A DNA stretch of 24,842 nt, from assembly GCA_964635995.1 (NCBI GenBank), contig CAZWRA010000019.1, forward strand, positions 1 through 24,842, written 5' to 3'. The position numbers and the translations under genes are program-made. Under the pieces are notes generated by a model. That model worked only from the letters and a program-made list of their open reading frames with translations, did no database searches and had not been told where the DNA came from. Positions within the stretch are counted from its first letter, which is position 1; the number at the start of each line of letters is the position of its first letter. Source of the stretch: JAGQLF01 sp964635995. GTDB taxonomy: Bacteria > Patescibacteriota > Dojkabacteria > J137. Shown in pieces: positions 7,019 to 15,282 of the stretch.

Positions 7019-9154
7019 TTATTCAAATACATAGAAAGCAATTCCTTCGTATTCCCAAACATCTTCACTAAATGTATCTTCTATCCATTCTTTTTCATCT
7101 TCGTCAATTGTATAGAAGTGCGCTTTTTTTCCTTCGCTCCAGAAACGATAAACTGGAACTGTGTCGTCTTCCTCATCTTTGTAAGCGTAGTAAGCAATGC
7201 CTTCATACTTCCAAACATTCTCCTCATAAGTTTCGTTAATCCAATCTTTTTCTACTTCATCAACTGTGTAAAAATGAGCTTGTTGTTCATCACTCCAAAA
7301 TCTATAGACTGGAACAGTATCTTCTGTCTCTTCTGAAACTGCATAAAATTCTGGTCTTTCAAAATACCAATCTGAATCATCATAGTCTGCAATTACATAA
7401 TCCTTTTCTTCTTTCGAAGCAGTGTAAAAATGCGTTTTCTTATTATCACTCCAAAATCTATAAATTGGACTTGTTAAAGGAATAGCTGGATCTCCTGCTA
7501 AAGATACTCTAATGAAGCCAGTCTCGTTATTATCTAATACCAATAACTCATTATTTATATTCATAATATCTATAGGTTCATTGCCTATATCTTTTACAGT
7601 AGATATTAGTCCATCCCTATCAATTTTACTAATTGCACTGTTATAAGGATGTGTTACCCAAAGATCACCTTCAGAATCTTTAGTTATTGCATTCGCTTGG
7701 TATGGAAGATCATATGCTTTGTTTATATTCTCATTATTATCTATAACTGAAACAGAACCATCTCCTTCATTTACAATAAAAACATTATCTTCTTCATCAA
7801 CAAACATTCCAATCGGTAATATTCCTCCTGTTTTGAAATGATCAGTCTTTCCACCAGGTTTAATTTTTGTAACGAAATCTGAGAAGTACATTGAAATAAA
7901 GATATTATCTCTTGAATCATGGATAATTCTAATTGGATATTCTCCATCTAGCTCAATTACTTCAGTTTCACCATCCGAAGAAACCTTTGTAAGTGAATCA
8001 GAGTCAGCATTAACAATATAAATTGTACCATCACTTAAAACAGTCATATCGTTAGGAGCTTCTTCAGTATCAACTGTTAATTCAAGTTCTAAGGTATCAA
8101 GATTTAAACCAAATAATTGCTTTTTATTTGCGTTTAGAATATATAGTCTATTTAATTCTTCATCAAGCTCAAGATCTACAGAATATCTAGCTATATCTCT
8201 AGTTATAAAATCAGTGTCTAATATTTCTTCATTACCATGTTCATCAATTTTTCTTAAATAACTATTGTAGTAACTTGATACAAACATATCTCCATTAGAT
8301 GCAACAGCAATATTATTTATTGATTGAAGGTTCGGACCATACTCAGTTCTTGTATTAATTTCATAGCATCCCTCTTCTCCTTCAACTAATGACCCAGGAC
8401 AAACTGAAGGTTGAAGTTCTCTTTTCCATGTTCTTCTTACTTCTTCTGAGATCTCCTCTCTTAATTGATCTATTACAGGAGTAACATTTCTTCCTGGACA
8501 GGCAGTATTGCTCCAATGATTGTGAACACTTAATCTCTGACTGAATCCACCACCATAATCATATGCGAACTCCATTGGATCAATTTTATATTTTATGAAA
8601 AGAGTAGTTAAAAGTTCTTTAAGACTCTCATATTGCTCATCTCCTAAAGTCATTTCATCGTAGTTTCCAAGTAATGATATTCCTACGGTTCCTACATTAT
8701 GTCCTCCAACGTGTCCACCTGTAGCCCCTTCCCCACCATATCTTCCTTCATAAACATTTCCATCATGATCTATAACATAGTTGTAACCTACATCTGTCCA
8801 ACCTTGTACTCCATCATTTGGATTGTCATCTCTTATTGTAGAATGAAGTGTCCAGACGTATCTCATATCTTCTTCCCAGTTTTCTGACTCTGTCCCAGTT
8901 GCAGTGTGATGAATAATAATATGAGAAATTGGATTTCTATATGCGAACCAGAATGGTCCATTACAATAATATGGAGATTCAGGATCATTATCTGGGCATC
9001 CCCAATCTTCTCTACTAATTACAGGGTATCTAAGTGTTTGAGTTACTGATCTAAACTCAGGTACATTATAAATTTCTCGCGCATTTGCAGAAACACTCAA
9101 TGGAGCACCAAAAGCAATAATTGTTACTAATAAAAAAGTGAAAAACTTCTTCAT
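7019..9154 (-). CDS. Secreted N-acetylmuramoyl-L-alanine amidase with beta-propeller and three DUF5648 repeats
   Basis: A peptidoglycan hydrolase cutting the bond between MurNAc and the stem peptide, exported by a Sec signal (residues 1-25, MKKFFTFLLVTIIAFGAPLSVSA). The amidase_2/PGRP domain (about 45-235) shows the zinc ligands in IIIHHTATG (H82/H83) and in HNHWSNTACPG (H211/H213, C219), plus the catalytic-region Y in GYNYVID. Residues 265-570 form NHL/YncE-like propeller repeats (SINNIAVASNGDMFVSS, LWVTHPYNSAISKID). The last 135 residues are three repeats of the DUF5648 type (YRFWS...HFYT...W.YEG.A.Y). At 711 residues it is far longer than a minimal amidase. The ATG lies 19 nt after the subtilisin stop, and a TATAAT box ends 5 nt before it, so it may have its own leaderless transcript besides read-through from the protease gene. 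Confidence 0.92.
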   Translation of the reverse strand: MKKFFTFLLVTIIAFGAPLSVSANAREIYNVPEFRSVTQTLRYPVISREDWGCPDNDPESPYYCNGPFWFAYRNPISHIIIHHTATGTESENWEEDMRYVWTLHSTIRDDNPNDGVQGWTDVGYNYVIDHDGNVYEGRYGGEGATGGHVGGHNVGTVGISLLGNYDEMTLGDEQYESLKELLTTLFIKYKIDPMEFAYDYGGGFSQRLSVHNHWSNTACPGRNVTPVIDQLREEISEEVRRTWKRELQPSVCPGSLVEGEEGCYEINTRTEYGPNLQSINNIAVASNGDMFVSSYYNSYLRKIDEHGNEEILDTDFITRDIARYSVDLELDEELNRLYILNANKKQLFGLNLDTLELELTVDTEEAPNDMTVLSDGTIYIVNADSDSLTKVSSDGETEVIELDGEYPIRIIHDSRDNIFISMYFSDFVTKIKPGGKTDHFKTGGILPIGMFVDEEDNVFIVNEGDGSVSVIDNNENINKAYDLPYQANAITKDSEGDLWVTHPYNSAISKIDRDGLISTVKDIGNEPIDIMNINNELLVLDNNETGFIRVSLAGDPAIPLTSPIYRFWSDNKKTHFYTASKEEKDYVIADYDDSDWYFERPEFYAVSEETEDTVPVYRFWSDEQQAHFYTVDEVEKDWINETYEENVWKYEGIAYYAYKDEEDDTVPVYRFWSEGKKAHFYTIDEDEKEWIEDTFSEDVWEYEGIAFYVFE
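7022..7470 (-). repeat. Three tandem DUF5648-type repeats in the amidase C terminus
   Basis: Three units of about 45 residues share the pattern (V/I)YRFWSD..K.HFYT...EK......W.YEG.AFYA. The last two units are most alike. DUF5648 modules usually occur at the ends of secreted enzymes and are thought to bind or anchor. The same triple unit ends the neighbouring subtilisin. Confidence 0.85.
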
Positions 9155-9159
9155 ACTAT

Positions 9160-9165
9160 ATTATA
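9160..9165 (-). promoter_or_regulatory. -10 box directly upstream of the amidase ATG
   Basis: A perfect TATAAT (9165-9160, minus strand) ends 5 nt before the ATG at 9154, the same geometry as the two leader-peptide promoters. No good -35 box is seen at 17 nt, so the call is weaker. The spacing would give a leaderless mRNA. Confidence 0.4.
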
Positions 9166-9173
9166 GTACTCTA

Positions 9174-11099
9174 TTAGGTAAAAGCATAGAATGCTATACC
9201 TTCATACTTCCATTCATCTTCACTATAGGAATCTTGAATATAATCTCGTTCAGTTGGATCGGTTGTATAGAAATGTCTTCTATTGTTATTACTCCAAAAT
9301 CTGTATACAGGTGAAAGATTCAGATTATCTTTGTATGAATAAAATGCAACTCCTTCATACTTCCATATAGAACCAAGTTCATTAGCCACATATATTTTTT
9401 CAGCAGAGTCTATTGTATAAAAATGTGTCTTGTATTCATCACTCCAAAATCTATACACTGGATCTAATTCTAAATTTTTCTTAAATGCTCGAAATGCTTC
9501 TCCTTCAAAAGTCCAAACCGAGCTTGAATTATCGATTAAATAATCTTTTTCATTTTCGTCTATTGTATAAAAATGTGCTCTTAGAATTGGACTATAAAAA
9601 CGAAATACTATGTCTAAACCTTCTACATCCATTCCTGAAGGATCAAGTGCATCTTTAAAGCTGATTACTCCAAAACCAGTTTGATTATCTCTACCTACTG
9701 CTCCAATATCAGTAGCAGTTGAAGTAATCATATTTTTAAGTTGGTCAGGTGTAGCTTCAGGGTTGTTACTTTTTATTAATGCAGCTAGAGCACTTACTTG
9801 AGGAGCTGCAAAAGAAGTCCCAATTAAATTATAATTTTTAAAACCTCCAGAAATGTTCTCTTCATCACAAAATCCGAAACATGCTAAAGTAGATTGATGA
9901 ACAGCATTTCCCGAAGTTAATGTACCATCTCCAACATACGCTACTGCATCTACTGTTGAACCGAAGTTTGAATAATTAGATTTTTTATCATCAGAATTTA
10001 CAGCTCCAACAGATAAAACAGTATCAAAAGCTGCAGGGAAACTTAACTCATCTGAAGCAGTGTTTCCGGCTGCAGAAACAACTAATATTCCTTCTTCATG
10101 AGCTTCAGTAACAACTTGTTCTAAAAGCCAATCTCTATAAGTTGTTGTCAAACTCATATTAATAATATCTGCTTCTTGTTCAATAGCGTAAGCTACACCA
10201 TTAATAACACTTTGAGTTGTAAAGAATTCATCAAAATGAATATTTGCAGCTATTGGCATTATCGAAATATTAAATGCTGGCGATATTGTATCCACAGCTG
10301 GATTGTTTACATCACTTGCTATTAATCCAGTAACATAAGTCCCATGTCCATAAGTATCTACAGGATGTCCAGCTTTTATAAATTCTTCATCAACTTCAAT
10401 TGGAGTCTCATCATCGCAAGTCTCCATTCCTACAAGAATTACTGCAAATGTATCAGCACCGTTATAGTCATCTACAATGCCATTACAATCATCATCCAAT
10501 CCATTTTCAGGAATTTCCTCTTCATTTTGAAATAAATTTATACCTCTATAGGCTGGTGAAGCTGCATACTTAGCCCCAGTAAGGCCATCTGAGTCATCGA
10601 ATTCTTCAAAAGCAAGACCAGAATCAATTACAGCTACTACTACTTCGGGATTACCTCCACAAAATTCTTCATTGGGACAATTTTGATATCTCCATGCATC
10701 AGGAACTCCACTTTTTAAATAATACCAATGTTTATTTTCATCAAAAGTTGAAGGGACTGTATATCCTAGCTTTGAAACCCATGCCGCTGGATTATATAAG
10801 TAATTTGGTTGAGCAAATTCAACATCTTCGTTATTTAAGGCTTCCAAAAGTTTTGATCTAACCAGCTCTCTTTCTGTTCTATTTATAGCTTCCTTAGGTT
10901 TCTTGTTTAGAGTAATGTTTATTGCACTGATTTCTTCGGAATTCTTATACTTAACTAATATTGTGTTCGCGTCAAAGCTTCGATTAGAAATTAATTCATC
11001 AACTTTTTCTTCAGTGACAGAAGCACTAATCCTACTTAAAAATTGAGGATGAAGTAAAAATGATACTAAAATAGTTATTATAAAAAAGTACTTTTTCAA
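9174..11099 (-). CDS. Secreted subtilisin-like (S8) serine protease with three DUF5648 repeats
   Basis: An exported serine endoprotease of 641 residues. The start is TTG (11099-11097), giving a Lys-Lys signal peptide (MKKYFFIITILVSFLLH). Residues 30-110 look like an I9-type propeptide (NTILVKYKNSEEI, EFAQPNYLYNP). The catalytic triad is D159 (VVVAVIDSGLAF), H252 (DTYGHGTYVTGL) and S429 (IGTSFAAPQVSAL), with the oxyanion N346 in SAAGN. The insert NGLDDDCNGIVDDYNGAD (199-216) resembles the calcium-binding-like loop common in environmental S8 proteases. The C terminus (about 497-641) holds three DUF5648-type repeats matching those of the downstream amidase. The spacing to the amidase (19 nt) suggests an operon for two secreted lytic enzymes with the same attachment tail. 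Confidence 0.93.
   Translation of the reverse strand: MKKYFFIITILVSFLLHPQFLSRISASVTEEKVDELISNRSFDANTILVKYKNSEEISAINITLNKKPKEAINRTERELVRSKLLEALNNEDVEFAQPNYLYNPAAWVSKLGYTVPSTFDENKHWYYLKSGVPDAWRYQNCPNEEFCGGNPEVVVAVIDSGLAFEEFDDSDGLTGAKYAASPAYRGINLFQNEEEIPENGLDDDCNGIVDDYNGADTFAVILVGMETCDDETPIEVDEEFIKAGHPVDTYGHGTYVTGLIASDVNNPAVDTISPAFNISIMPIAANIHFDEFFTTQSVINGVAYAIEQEADIINMSLTTTYRDWLLEQVVTEAHEEGILVVSAAGNTASDELSFPAAFDTVLSVGAVNSDDKKSNYSNFGSTVDAVAYVGDGTLTSGNAVHQSTLACFGFCDEENISGGFKNYNLIGTSFAAPQVSALAALIKSNNPEATPDQLKNMITSTATDIGAVGRDNQTGFGVISFKDALDPSGMDVEGLDIVFRFYSPILRAHFYTIDENEKDYLIDNSSSVWTFEGEAFRAFKKNLELDPVYRFWSDEYKTHFYTIDSAEKIYVANELGSIWKYEGVAFYSYKDNLNLSPVYRFWSNNNRRHFYTTDPTERDYIQDSYSEDEWKYEGIAFYAFT
9177..9605 (-). 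repeat. Three tandem DUF5648-type repeats in the subtilisin C terminus
   Basis: Three units with the pattern YRFWS(D/N)...HFYT.D..E..Y.......W.YEG.AFY.. The first begins FRFYSPILRAHFYT. They are the same module, in the same number and position, as in the adjacent amidase, suggesting duplication of the tail or shared recognition of one surface. Confidence 0.83.
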
Positions 11100-11119
11100 A
11101 AATCTATGAACTATGGTTC

Positions 11120-11125
11120 AGTATA
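11120..11125 (-). promoter_or_regulatory. Probable -10 box of the subtilisin gene
   Basis: TATACT (11125-11120) on the minus strand, 20 nt before the TTG start. The -35 region is weak. The intergenic space (11100-11233) also holds a divergent promoter for the small plus-strand gene. Confidence 0.4.
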
Positions 11126-11185
11126 TCAAACAGAAGTATCAAGATAAAGAATTATAAACTGTTGCTTTTTTCTGGCAACAAAATG

Positions 11186-11213
11186 TTGATTATTTTTAAT
11201 ACTAACCTATACT
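11186..11213 (+). promoter_or_regulatory. Promoter of the 82-residue gene
   Basis: TTGATT (11186-11191), a 16-nt spacer and TATACT (11208-11213). Expected start about 11220, giving a 14-nt UTR without a Shine-Dalgarno sequence. Confidence 0.55.
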
Positions 11214-11233
11214 CCAATAGTTAATATAAAATA

Positions 11234-11482
11234 ATGACAAATACTACTACCACTCTAGAAGACGAAGCTTCTAATGAAGGTTCTTTTATGGTAGAAACTT
11301 TATATTCTATGGCTGTGAGAATAATTGGTGAAGCTCAAGAAATTGGTACACAAATTTCAGTTTCGACTTTAAGAAATAACCTTATTGTTATGTATGGAGA
11401 TGTGTCAGCGGTAAATCCGAGAGACTTTGATAATGCAACAAAAATGATTCAAAGTAGAAATTTCTCGAATTTAATTAACTAA
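11234..11482 (+). CDS. Unknown 82-residue soluble protein
   Basis: Not recognised. It begins with a Thr-rich tail (MTNTTTTLEDEASNEGS), followed by two likely helices (FMVETLYSMAVRIIGEAQEIG and a C-terminal DFDNATKMIQSRNFSNL). It has no signal peptide or membrane segment. It is a stand-alone gene with its own promoter (11186-11213) and terminator (11490-11516), which supports it being real despite the small size. Role unknown. Confidence 0.6.
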   Translation: MTNTTTTLEDEASNEGSFMVETLYSMAVRIIGEAQEIGTQISVSTLRNNLIVMYGDVSAVNPRDFDNATKMIQSRNFSNLIN

Positions 11483-11489
11483 GGATAAA

Positions 11490-11516
11490 AAAATGCTGAG
11501 TAATACCCAGCATTTT
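11490..11516. terminator. Bidirectional terminator between the 82-residue gene and aspS
   Basis: AAAATGCTG (11490-11498) pairs with CAGCATTTT (11508-11516) around a 9-nt loop, with T-rich tails on both strands. It serves the plus-strand small gene (ends 11482) and the minus-strand aspS (ends 11534). Confidence 0.85.
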
Positions 11517-11533
11517 CATTTTTGACTTTATTC

Positions 11534-13423
11534 TTACTTTTCAAAACTTACAACAATAGGATTAAGAATCCTTTTTAAATCTTTACTCTTCATTGTAATT
11601 GAGCAAGTCTGAAGACCAGCATTAAATGCTACATTTTCATTTTCAAGAATAGATTCATCCATATAAATTGGCATTTCAAAAAGCATTCCAAATGGAGGAA
11701 CTCCTCCAATTTTTACACCATATTTTTCAAAAATTACATCAGGGTTTTCAAACTCTACTTCTTCTCCGATTTCAGATTTTAAAGCTTTAGTGTCGAGTTT
11801 TTTATCTCCTCTAACAACAGCCATAATATTTTTACCTGTTTTTTTAGTTTTTAGGATTAAAGCTTTTGCTCCTTCTTCAATTTTTGTTCCTCTAACCTTT
11901 GCTGAATCTTCACTTGTCGGAGTTGGCTCATGTTCATGAAATTTATACTCTACTTTAGATGCATCTAAAATGTTTCTTATTTCTTTCGAAATTGATTCAC
12001 CATCTTTTCCTCCTCCGAATTCTAGATGTAGTTCTTTTCTCTGATCCTCAGAAATAGGTCCTGGCCCGTCCATTACAGCTGTTCTTCCGTTATAAGTCAT
12101 AGGGAATGCAATTGTTTCTTTAAGAGAATCTTCATTTGCAAGAACCATTACTAATCTATCTAACCCTAAGGCAATGCCACCGTGAGGAGGTGTTCCTACT
12201 TCGAATGCTTTTAACATATGTCCAATACTTCTTTCTATTTCCTCATCAGAATAACCCATTGTTTTATATGTAGCTCTCAAAATTTCAGGTCTGTGTGCTC
12301 TAATACTTCCACCTCCTGCTTCATAACCATTACAAACTAGATCGTACTGTTGAGTAATTATTTTCTCAGTGTTTGTGCCGCTCATGTGCCATTCTAAATG
12401 TTCAGGTAAAGGCATACTGAAAGGGTTATGAGTAAATGTCCATCCGCTTTTACCATCTCGAAGTTCAGCAATATCTTCCTTATCAACTTTTTTAAAAAAA
12501 GGAAATCTATGTACCCATGCAAATGCTAATACACCCTCTTCTTTTTCTTTTTCATTTCTGATATCGAATTTATCAGCTCCATATTTTTCCATAGCTTCCT
12601 CGTGAGTAAATTTAGGAAAACTTTCATCTTTTAATTTTCCTCCAACAGCTTTAACGGCATTTTTAACAATGTCTTCAACTAGCTCCATAACTTCTTCTTC
12701 AGTTCTAAAACTTGTTTCAATATCTAGTTGTGTAAACTCAAATCCTCTATCAGCTCTTAGATCCTCATCTCTAATACATTTTGCTACTTGGAAATAGTTT
12801 TCTATTCCTGCTGTCATTAATAACTGTTTATATTGTTGAGGACTTTGAGGTAATGCATAAAATTTTCCAGGATGTAATCTGGAAGGAACAACAAAGTCTC
12901 TAGCTCCTTCCATTGTTGAGGCAGTAAGAATTGGAGTCTCTACTTCTACAAAATCTTTTTCATATAGAGATTCTCTTAAAGCTCTTATATATTTAGATCT
13001 CATTCTTAAAATCTTATTCATCCGCTCTCTTCTTAAGTCTAGGTATCTAAATTTTAGTCTTGATTCTTCGTTTATATCTTTTCCATTTCCTTGAACAGGA
13101 ATTGGAAGTGGAGCTGCTTTATTTAAGAGTTCGAAATTCTCTATTTCAATCTCAAATGCTTTCTCTTTCTTTTTATTTTCATTTGGTCTTTCTTTTAATA
13201 TTCCTTCAACAGAAATTACAGACTCAAGGGTAACAGATTTAAGGTTCTTAAACACTTCATCATTTGAACTTTCTTCAAGAATGCATTGTATTGTTCCGCT
13301 TCGATCTCTAAGTTCAATGAAAATTAACTTTCCCATAACTCTCATGTTAGAAACCCAACCCTTAAGAAAAACTTTCTTTCCGAATGATTTTTCATTTAAC
13401 TCTGAAATTAAAATTCTTTTCAT
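11534..13423 (-). CDS. aspS: Aspartyl-tRNA synthetase fused to a C-terminal YbaK-type editing domain
   Basis: Attaches aspartate to tRNA. Residues 1-110 are the OB-fold anticodon-binding domain (VFLKGWVSNMRVMGKLIFIELRDRSG). The class II core follows: FRYLDLRRERM, LPQSPQQYKQLLM, IRDEDLRADRGFEFTQLDIE (motif 2), SGTNTEKIITQQYDLVCNGYE and GGIALGLDRLVMVL (motif 3). The roughly 120-residue GAD insertion that normally separates motifs 2 and 3 in bacterial AspRS is largely missing here; only ADKFDIRNEKEKEEGVLAF remains at its edge. Residues 478-629 form a YbaK/ProX-like domain (KFHEHEPTPTSEDSAKVRG, KALILKT, KLDTKALKSEIG, VKIGGVPPFGM), the family that removes mischarged amino acids from tRNA. The frame is continuous with no stop between parts. 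The motif 2 arginine is followed by GF rather than the usual QP. Transcribed alone, with a short 5' UTR. Confidence 0.93.
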   Translation of the reverse strand: MKRILISELNEKSFGKKVFLKGWVSNMRVMGKLIFIELRDRSGTIQCILEESSNDEVFKNLKSVTLESVISVEGILKERPNENKKKEKAFEIEIENFELLNKAAPLPIPVQGNGKDINEESRLKFRYLDLRRERMNKILRMRSKYIRALRESLYEKDFVEVETPILTASTMEGARDFVVPSRLHPGKFYALPQSPQQYKQLLMTAGIENYFQVAKCIRDEDLRADRGFEFTQLDIETSFRTEEEVMELVEDIVKNAVKAVGGKLKDESFPKFTHEEAMEKYGADKFDIRNEKEKEEGVLAFAWVHRFPFFKKVDKEDIAELRDGKSGWTFTHNPFSMPLPEHLEWHMSGTNTEKIITQQYDLVCNGYEAGGGSIRAHRPEILRATYKTMGYSDEEIERSIGHMLKAFEVGTPPHGGIALGLDRLVMVLANEDSLKETIAFPMTYNGRTAVMDGPGPISEDQRKELHLEFGGGKDGESISKEIRNILDASKVEYKFHEHEPTPTSEDSAKVRGTKIEEGAKALILKTKKTGKNIMAVVRGDKKLDTKALKSEIGEEVEFENPDVIFEKYGVKIGGVPPFGMLFEMPIYMDESILENENVAFNAGLQTCSITMKSKDLKRILNPIVVSFEK

Positions 13424-13442
13424 TTTATTAATTTATTAAATA

Positions 13443-13448
13443 ATTATA
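13443..13448 (-). promoter_or_regulatory. -10 box of aspS
   Basis: Perfect TATAAT (13448-13443) on the minus strand, with 19 nt between it and the ATG at 13423. No clear -35 box at the usual distance. The implied UTR is about 13 nt, too short for an attenuator, unlike asnS and pheA. Confidence 0.5.
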
Positions 13449-13890
13449 GAAAGTGCTTTTTTGTTTAAACTTAATACTCCCGGGAGAGAGTATCATCATT
13501 TCCTAAATCAGATGCAAAAATTACTGGCTTAATGTAAGCAGTTGCTTTTGTTTTTTTCCAGCAATTATTGTCATTTTAATATTGTTTATAACATGGATTA
13601 TAAAGTATATTAGAATTTCCCACAATTAACTTCTAACAACAGTATTTCAAGATTTTTTTACAGAAGAGCGTTGTTTTAGCCCTTTTATATACGTCCATAA
13701 ATGTTTCTTCTATTTAGAAAATTCAGATTTAACCAAATCTCAAAGTCCTATAAATCTACTAGCAAAAAAAACTGGGTCTTGAGAATTTAAGGCCTACTGG
13801 CTTAACTATCAAGGATATTGTATTGCGAATATAGCTGATTGCTGTCATACTACTCTAAAACGTGCTGTAATTATTATGAGTTTTTGATTA
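13449..13890. other. Intergenic stretch without a supported gene
   Basis: About 440 nt between aspS and the DUF5665-like gene. It contains a short minus-strand hairpin (ATACTC.../...GAGTAT around CCCGGG, 13473-13492) without a T tail, and an ATG-started minus-strand frame that stops after 17 codons. Near its right end TGTAAT (13866-13871), preceded by TGC, may be an extended -10 for the plus-strand gene at 13891. I see no RNA gene I can name. Confidence 0.4.
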
Positions 13891-14256
13891 ATGAAAGAAG
13901 AGAAATCATTACCAAAATTTGGTCATGCTAATGATATAAAAGATGATGAGAAAGTTTTAATTCTTCCTGAAGAAGAATCAAAACAATTAAGTGATGCAAT
14001 AAAAAGATTTTCAGAAACTTTTACTTGGAAAAATGTTGCCTTAAGAGGATTAATTGGAGGACTTTTTACAGCTTTAGGTGCAACAGTAGGTATAGCACTT
14101 CTATTCTATATTATTGTGGGAGTGTACTCAGGAATACAAGGAGTTCCTATTCTTAATCAATTAATGAATGCTACTGGATTAGATAAGGTTGTTGAATATG
14201 TTATTGAACAACGAAATGAACCTGAAGAATATAACAAAAATCAAGAAGCAAATTAA
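13891..14256 (+). CDS. DUF5665-like single-pass membrane protein
   Basis: A 121-residue protein with a polar, acidic N-terminal third (MKEEKSLPKFGHANDIKDDEK). It continues with an amphipathic KRFSETFTWKNVALRGLIGG segment leading into one glycine-rich membrane helix (about residues 50-78, GLFTALGATVGIALLFYIIVG) and a polar C-terminal tail. The pattern of a charged helix followed by a G..rG...alGatvG membrane helix resembles the DUF5665 family of small bacterial membrane proteins; the function is unknown. It is monocistronic, with no Shine-Dalgarno sequence before the ATG. The assignment rests on motif memory only. Confidence 0.65.
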   Translation: MKEEKSLPKFGHANDIKDDEKVLILPEEESKQLSDAIKRFSETFTWKNVALRGLIGGLFTALGATVGIALLFYIIVGVYSGIQGVPILNQLMNATGLDKVVEYVIEQRNEPEEYNKNQEAN

Positions 14257-14305
14257 TTGCTCTCTTTATAAAAGAAACTCTTTATTTTAATTGTATATAT
14301 TTTTT

Positions 14306-14317
14306 GTCAGCGCTGAC
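14306..14317. repeat. 12-bp perfect palindrome, possible operator
   Basis: GTCAGCGCTGAC is perfectly symmetrical and GC-rich in an AT-rich intergenic region, flanked by a T run on the left. This is the form expected of a dimeric regulator's site, but the regulator and the target are unknown. Confidence 0.5.
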
Positions 14318-14325
14318 TTCTTTGA

Positions 14326-14372
14326 TCTTCTGAATTTCAAGGATCGATTAGGTTCGCGTACATCTCAGAAGA
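14326..14372. other. Hairpin with 8-bp arms, possible small RNA
   Basis: TCTTCTGA (14326-14333) and TCAGAAGA (14365-14372) are perfect inverted arms around a 31-nt interior that is more GC-rich than its surroundings. There is no T tail on either strand, so it is not a terminator. It could be part of an unrecognised structured RNA or a regulatory site. Confidence 0.35.
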
Positions 14373-14663
14373 ATCTATATAATCTTACCAATTAGACTGT
14401 TTTATTACAATGGTATTATAAATAGATAAAGTACTGCTCTAGATGGAAGTATTATATATTAAGTATATATAAGAATAAACTACTTCTTAATTTTTATCTT
14501 AAAAATCATCCTGATATCCTACGCATATATACAAAGTATATTTAATATAAATTTATAATAGATAACACTTTCTTACCTAATTCATTTTTAATTCATAATC
14601 TAATCCTAAAATATTATTACAATCATCCGGAATAGAATGTATTTTAATTTTTATTTTTCTTTT

Positions 14664-15241
14664 ATGAAATTAAAGAAAATAGCTGCATTAAGTGTAGCGG
14701 GTATACTAGGGGTTACAGGACTAACTCTTGCAACAACTTCTACTTTTGCGCAAGAGAAAACTACTTCTAATTTAATATATTCAATACCAATAGAAAGACC
14801 ATTTTTCGTTTTGATAAATTATTTGAAGGAGAAGATACTGTCTTAAAAGAAGTAGTCGAGTCTTATGGAATTAACTTCGAAGAATTTAACAATAAACTTT
14901 CAGAGGCTAAACAAAATAAGCATATAGAGATTGAAGCTAAAAGAGAAGAAGAATTTAATAACTCAAATATATCTAAGCTTCTTGGAATAAATTTTGATGA
15001 GTTAGAAAGTTCAAGAGCTGAAGGAAAAAACATTGAAGATCTGGCATCTGAGCTAGGTGTTTCTCAAGATGATTTACAAAATGCCATTAAAGAAGATCAT
15101 TTAGATAGACTAAATCAAATGTTTGAAGAAGGAATAATATCTGAGGAACAATATGTTGAAATGAAAGATAACAATGTATTCTTTTTCGAAAGTGAACTAA
15201 GACCATACATTGGAATGAGAAGTATAGAATTTAGGCATTAA
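14664..15241 (+). CDS. Secreted helical protein (DUF2680-like repeats), one frameshift
   Basis: The ATG at 14664 gives a clear Sec signal peptide (MKLKKIAALSVAGILGVTG, cleavage after TSTFA). An in-frame ATG at 14637 would only add MYFNFYFSF and is less likely. The frame breaks at a run of five T (14802-14806). With a sixth T the text continues PFFRFDKLFEGEDTVLKEVVE and runs to TAA 15239-15241, about 193 residues in all. The distal part contains repeated helix-turn units (LGINFDELESSRAEGKNIEDL, ELGVSQDDLQNAIKEDH, GIISEEQYVEM) like those of small Firmicutes secreted proteins of the DUF2680/YckD kind. Function unknown, probably extracellular or periplasmic. It ends 15 nt before a strong terminator. 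Confidence 0.75.
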
Positions 15242-15255
15242 TTTAATTTTTATTA

Positions 15256-15282
15256 CCACCCTAAGTTTTTAGGGTGGTTTTT
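15256..15282. terminator. Bidirectional terminator
   Basis: CCACCCTAA (15256-15264) pairs with TTAGGGTGG (15269-15277) around a GTTT loop, followed by TTTTT on the plus strand and A/T-rich sequence on the other. It separates the plus-strand secreted protein from the end of the minus-strand envelope cluster. Confidence 0.9.

Larger units (their letters stand above)
14257..14663. other. AT-rich intergenic stretch with palindromes
   Basis: About 400 nt without a supported ORF. It contains the palindrome at 14306-14317 and the long-arm hairpin at 14326-14372, then AT-rich sequence with several TATA-like repeats. TATAAT at 14378-14383 (plus strand) could be a -10 box, but without a convincing -35. 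No gene assigned. Confidence 0.4.

Noticed and set aside
13443..13500. A possible Asp-codon leader (GAT GAT near a CCCGGG hairpin) upstream of aspS.
   Set aside because: The frame lacks a start codon, the hairpin has no T tail, and aspS has its own TATAAT box after it with only about 13 nt of UTR.
13474..13848. A minus-strand frame reading ...LWEILIYFIIHVINNIKMTIIAGKK and, after a shift at an A7 run, ...YIKPVIFASDLGNDDTLSREY, which could be a decayed gene.
   Set aside because: It has four stops in about 60 codons plus two needed frame changes. That is not far from what random AT-rich sequence gives, and no family motif is visible.
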